Shown: positions 5,652 through 5,885 of the stretch, one piece after another
How positions within the stretch are numbered: the first letter of the stretch is position 1
Layout of the letters: each line of letters begins with the position of its first letter
Source: CAZFAT01 sp964517075
GTDB taxonomy: Bacteria > Acidobacteriota > Vicinamibacteria > Vicinamibacterales > SCN-69-37
Assembly (NCBI GenBank): GCA_964517075.1
Contig: CAZFAT010000376.1
Span: forward strand, 1-5,885
Length of the DNA stretch: 5,885 bases
Reading direction: 5' to 3'
Made by a program: the position numbers and the translations under genes
Notes under the pieces: model-generated
Seen by the model: the letters and a program-made list of their open reading frames with translations, nothing else
What the model was told of the DNA's origin: nothing
Databases searched by the model: none

Positions 5652-5885
5652 GTCGCGTCGGCTGCCGTCGCCTTCGCGCCCGAGCCGCCGCTCGTGGCCA
5701 CACCGCCGGCCGACTGCGGGCCTGGTTCGCGCCCGGAGACCGGCATGCAGGGCCGCGTCAGCGTCGAGGTCCTCGAGAGCGGTCGTGCGGGCGAGGGCTT
5801 CACCTGCAACTCGGAGCTGGTCGGCTCGATCGTGGAGCCGAACGGGCTGGGCACCTTCGGCGGCTTCAAGGTGGAGCGCTACGTC
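5652..5885 (+). CDS. Partial secreted LVIVD-repeat-type protein, start not found
   Basis: The plus frame reads as a real protein with G or C at nearly every third position and runs off the window end. It begins VASAAVAFAPEPP, like the end of a signal peptide with cleavage near AFA. Next comes C-GPGSRPETGMQGRVSVE, then SGRAGEGFTCN and GGFKVERYV. I know this pattern from the N-terminal part of secreted LVIVD-repeat proteins of Actinobacteria and other GC-rich bacteria, whose function is unknown. The frame is open back to 5586, but upstream of about 5650 it is only the antisense of the ligase gene. The in-frame GTG at 5607 and ATG at 5745 are poor starts. The gene therefore seems to have lost its beginning. 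Family assignment is from memory of the motif, moderately sure. Confidence 0.5.

Noticed and set aside
4612..5703. Minus-strand 363-residue frame over the ligase and HAD genes
   Set aside because: It is an out-of-frame, arginine-rich translation; the ligase and HAD motifs lie in other frames of the same strand.

Overview
The window is high-GC bacterial DNA with strong G/C bias at third codon positions. It carries eight protein-coding genes or gene fragments and one tRNA gene. The mix fits a GC-rich Gram-negative soil or environmental bacterium: a PNPOx-like protein, SurE, a GT87-type membrane glycosyltransferase, a stand-alone PilZ protein, a small exported DUF5658-like protein, a HAD phosphatase and an O-antigen ligase. 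My best guess is an acidobacterium of the Vicinamibacteria type. That rests on remembered resemblance of the proteins, not on a marker gene, so it is an inference.

Left part (1-850): a strong hairpin followed by a short T-run (5-41) looks like the terminator of a plus-strand gene lying off the window. A tRNA-Pro(CGG) gene with encoded CCA lies on the minus strand (73-149). The spacer before the next gene holds a perfect 10-bp palindrome with a 3-nt loop, directly abutted by two copies of the 8-mer GATCCCCT. A PNPOx-fold flavin-binding family protein follows on the plus strand (257-850).

Middle (847-2984): surE (minus) converges on the PNPOx gene, and one CTAG tetranucleotide supplies both stop codons. 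surE diverges from the GT87 glycosyltransferase gene (plus) across only 59 bp.

Right-middle (2997-4204): a PilZ-domain c-di-GMP receptor and a DUF5658-like small membrane protein form a probable two-gene minus-strand operon. It is preceded by a 354-bp gene-free stretch holding a good match to a sigma-54 promoter and a 20-bp tandem repeat further upstream.

Right end (4205-5885): a HAD hydrolase of the 5'(3')-deoxyribonucleotidase type overlaps by 17 bp the end of an O-antigen ligase/polymerase gene (minus). The HAD gene carries an in-frame, low-complexity insert coded by two adjacent strong inverted repeats, reminiscent of a palindromic element inserted in a gene. The ligase lacks its N-terminal membrane half. 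From about 5650 to the window end the coding signal switches to the plus strand and encodes a secreted LVIVD-repeat-type protein that lacks a proper start. Two truncated genes meeting head to head suggest a rearrangement breakpoint or a chimeric assembly join.

Functional theme: envelope polysaccharide assembly (GT87, ligase) and c-di-GMP signalling (PilZ) sit beside housekeeping genes (tRNA, surE). No defence system, CRISPR array, transposase or complete mobile element is visible.
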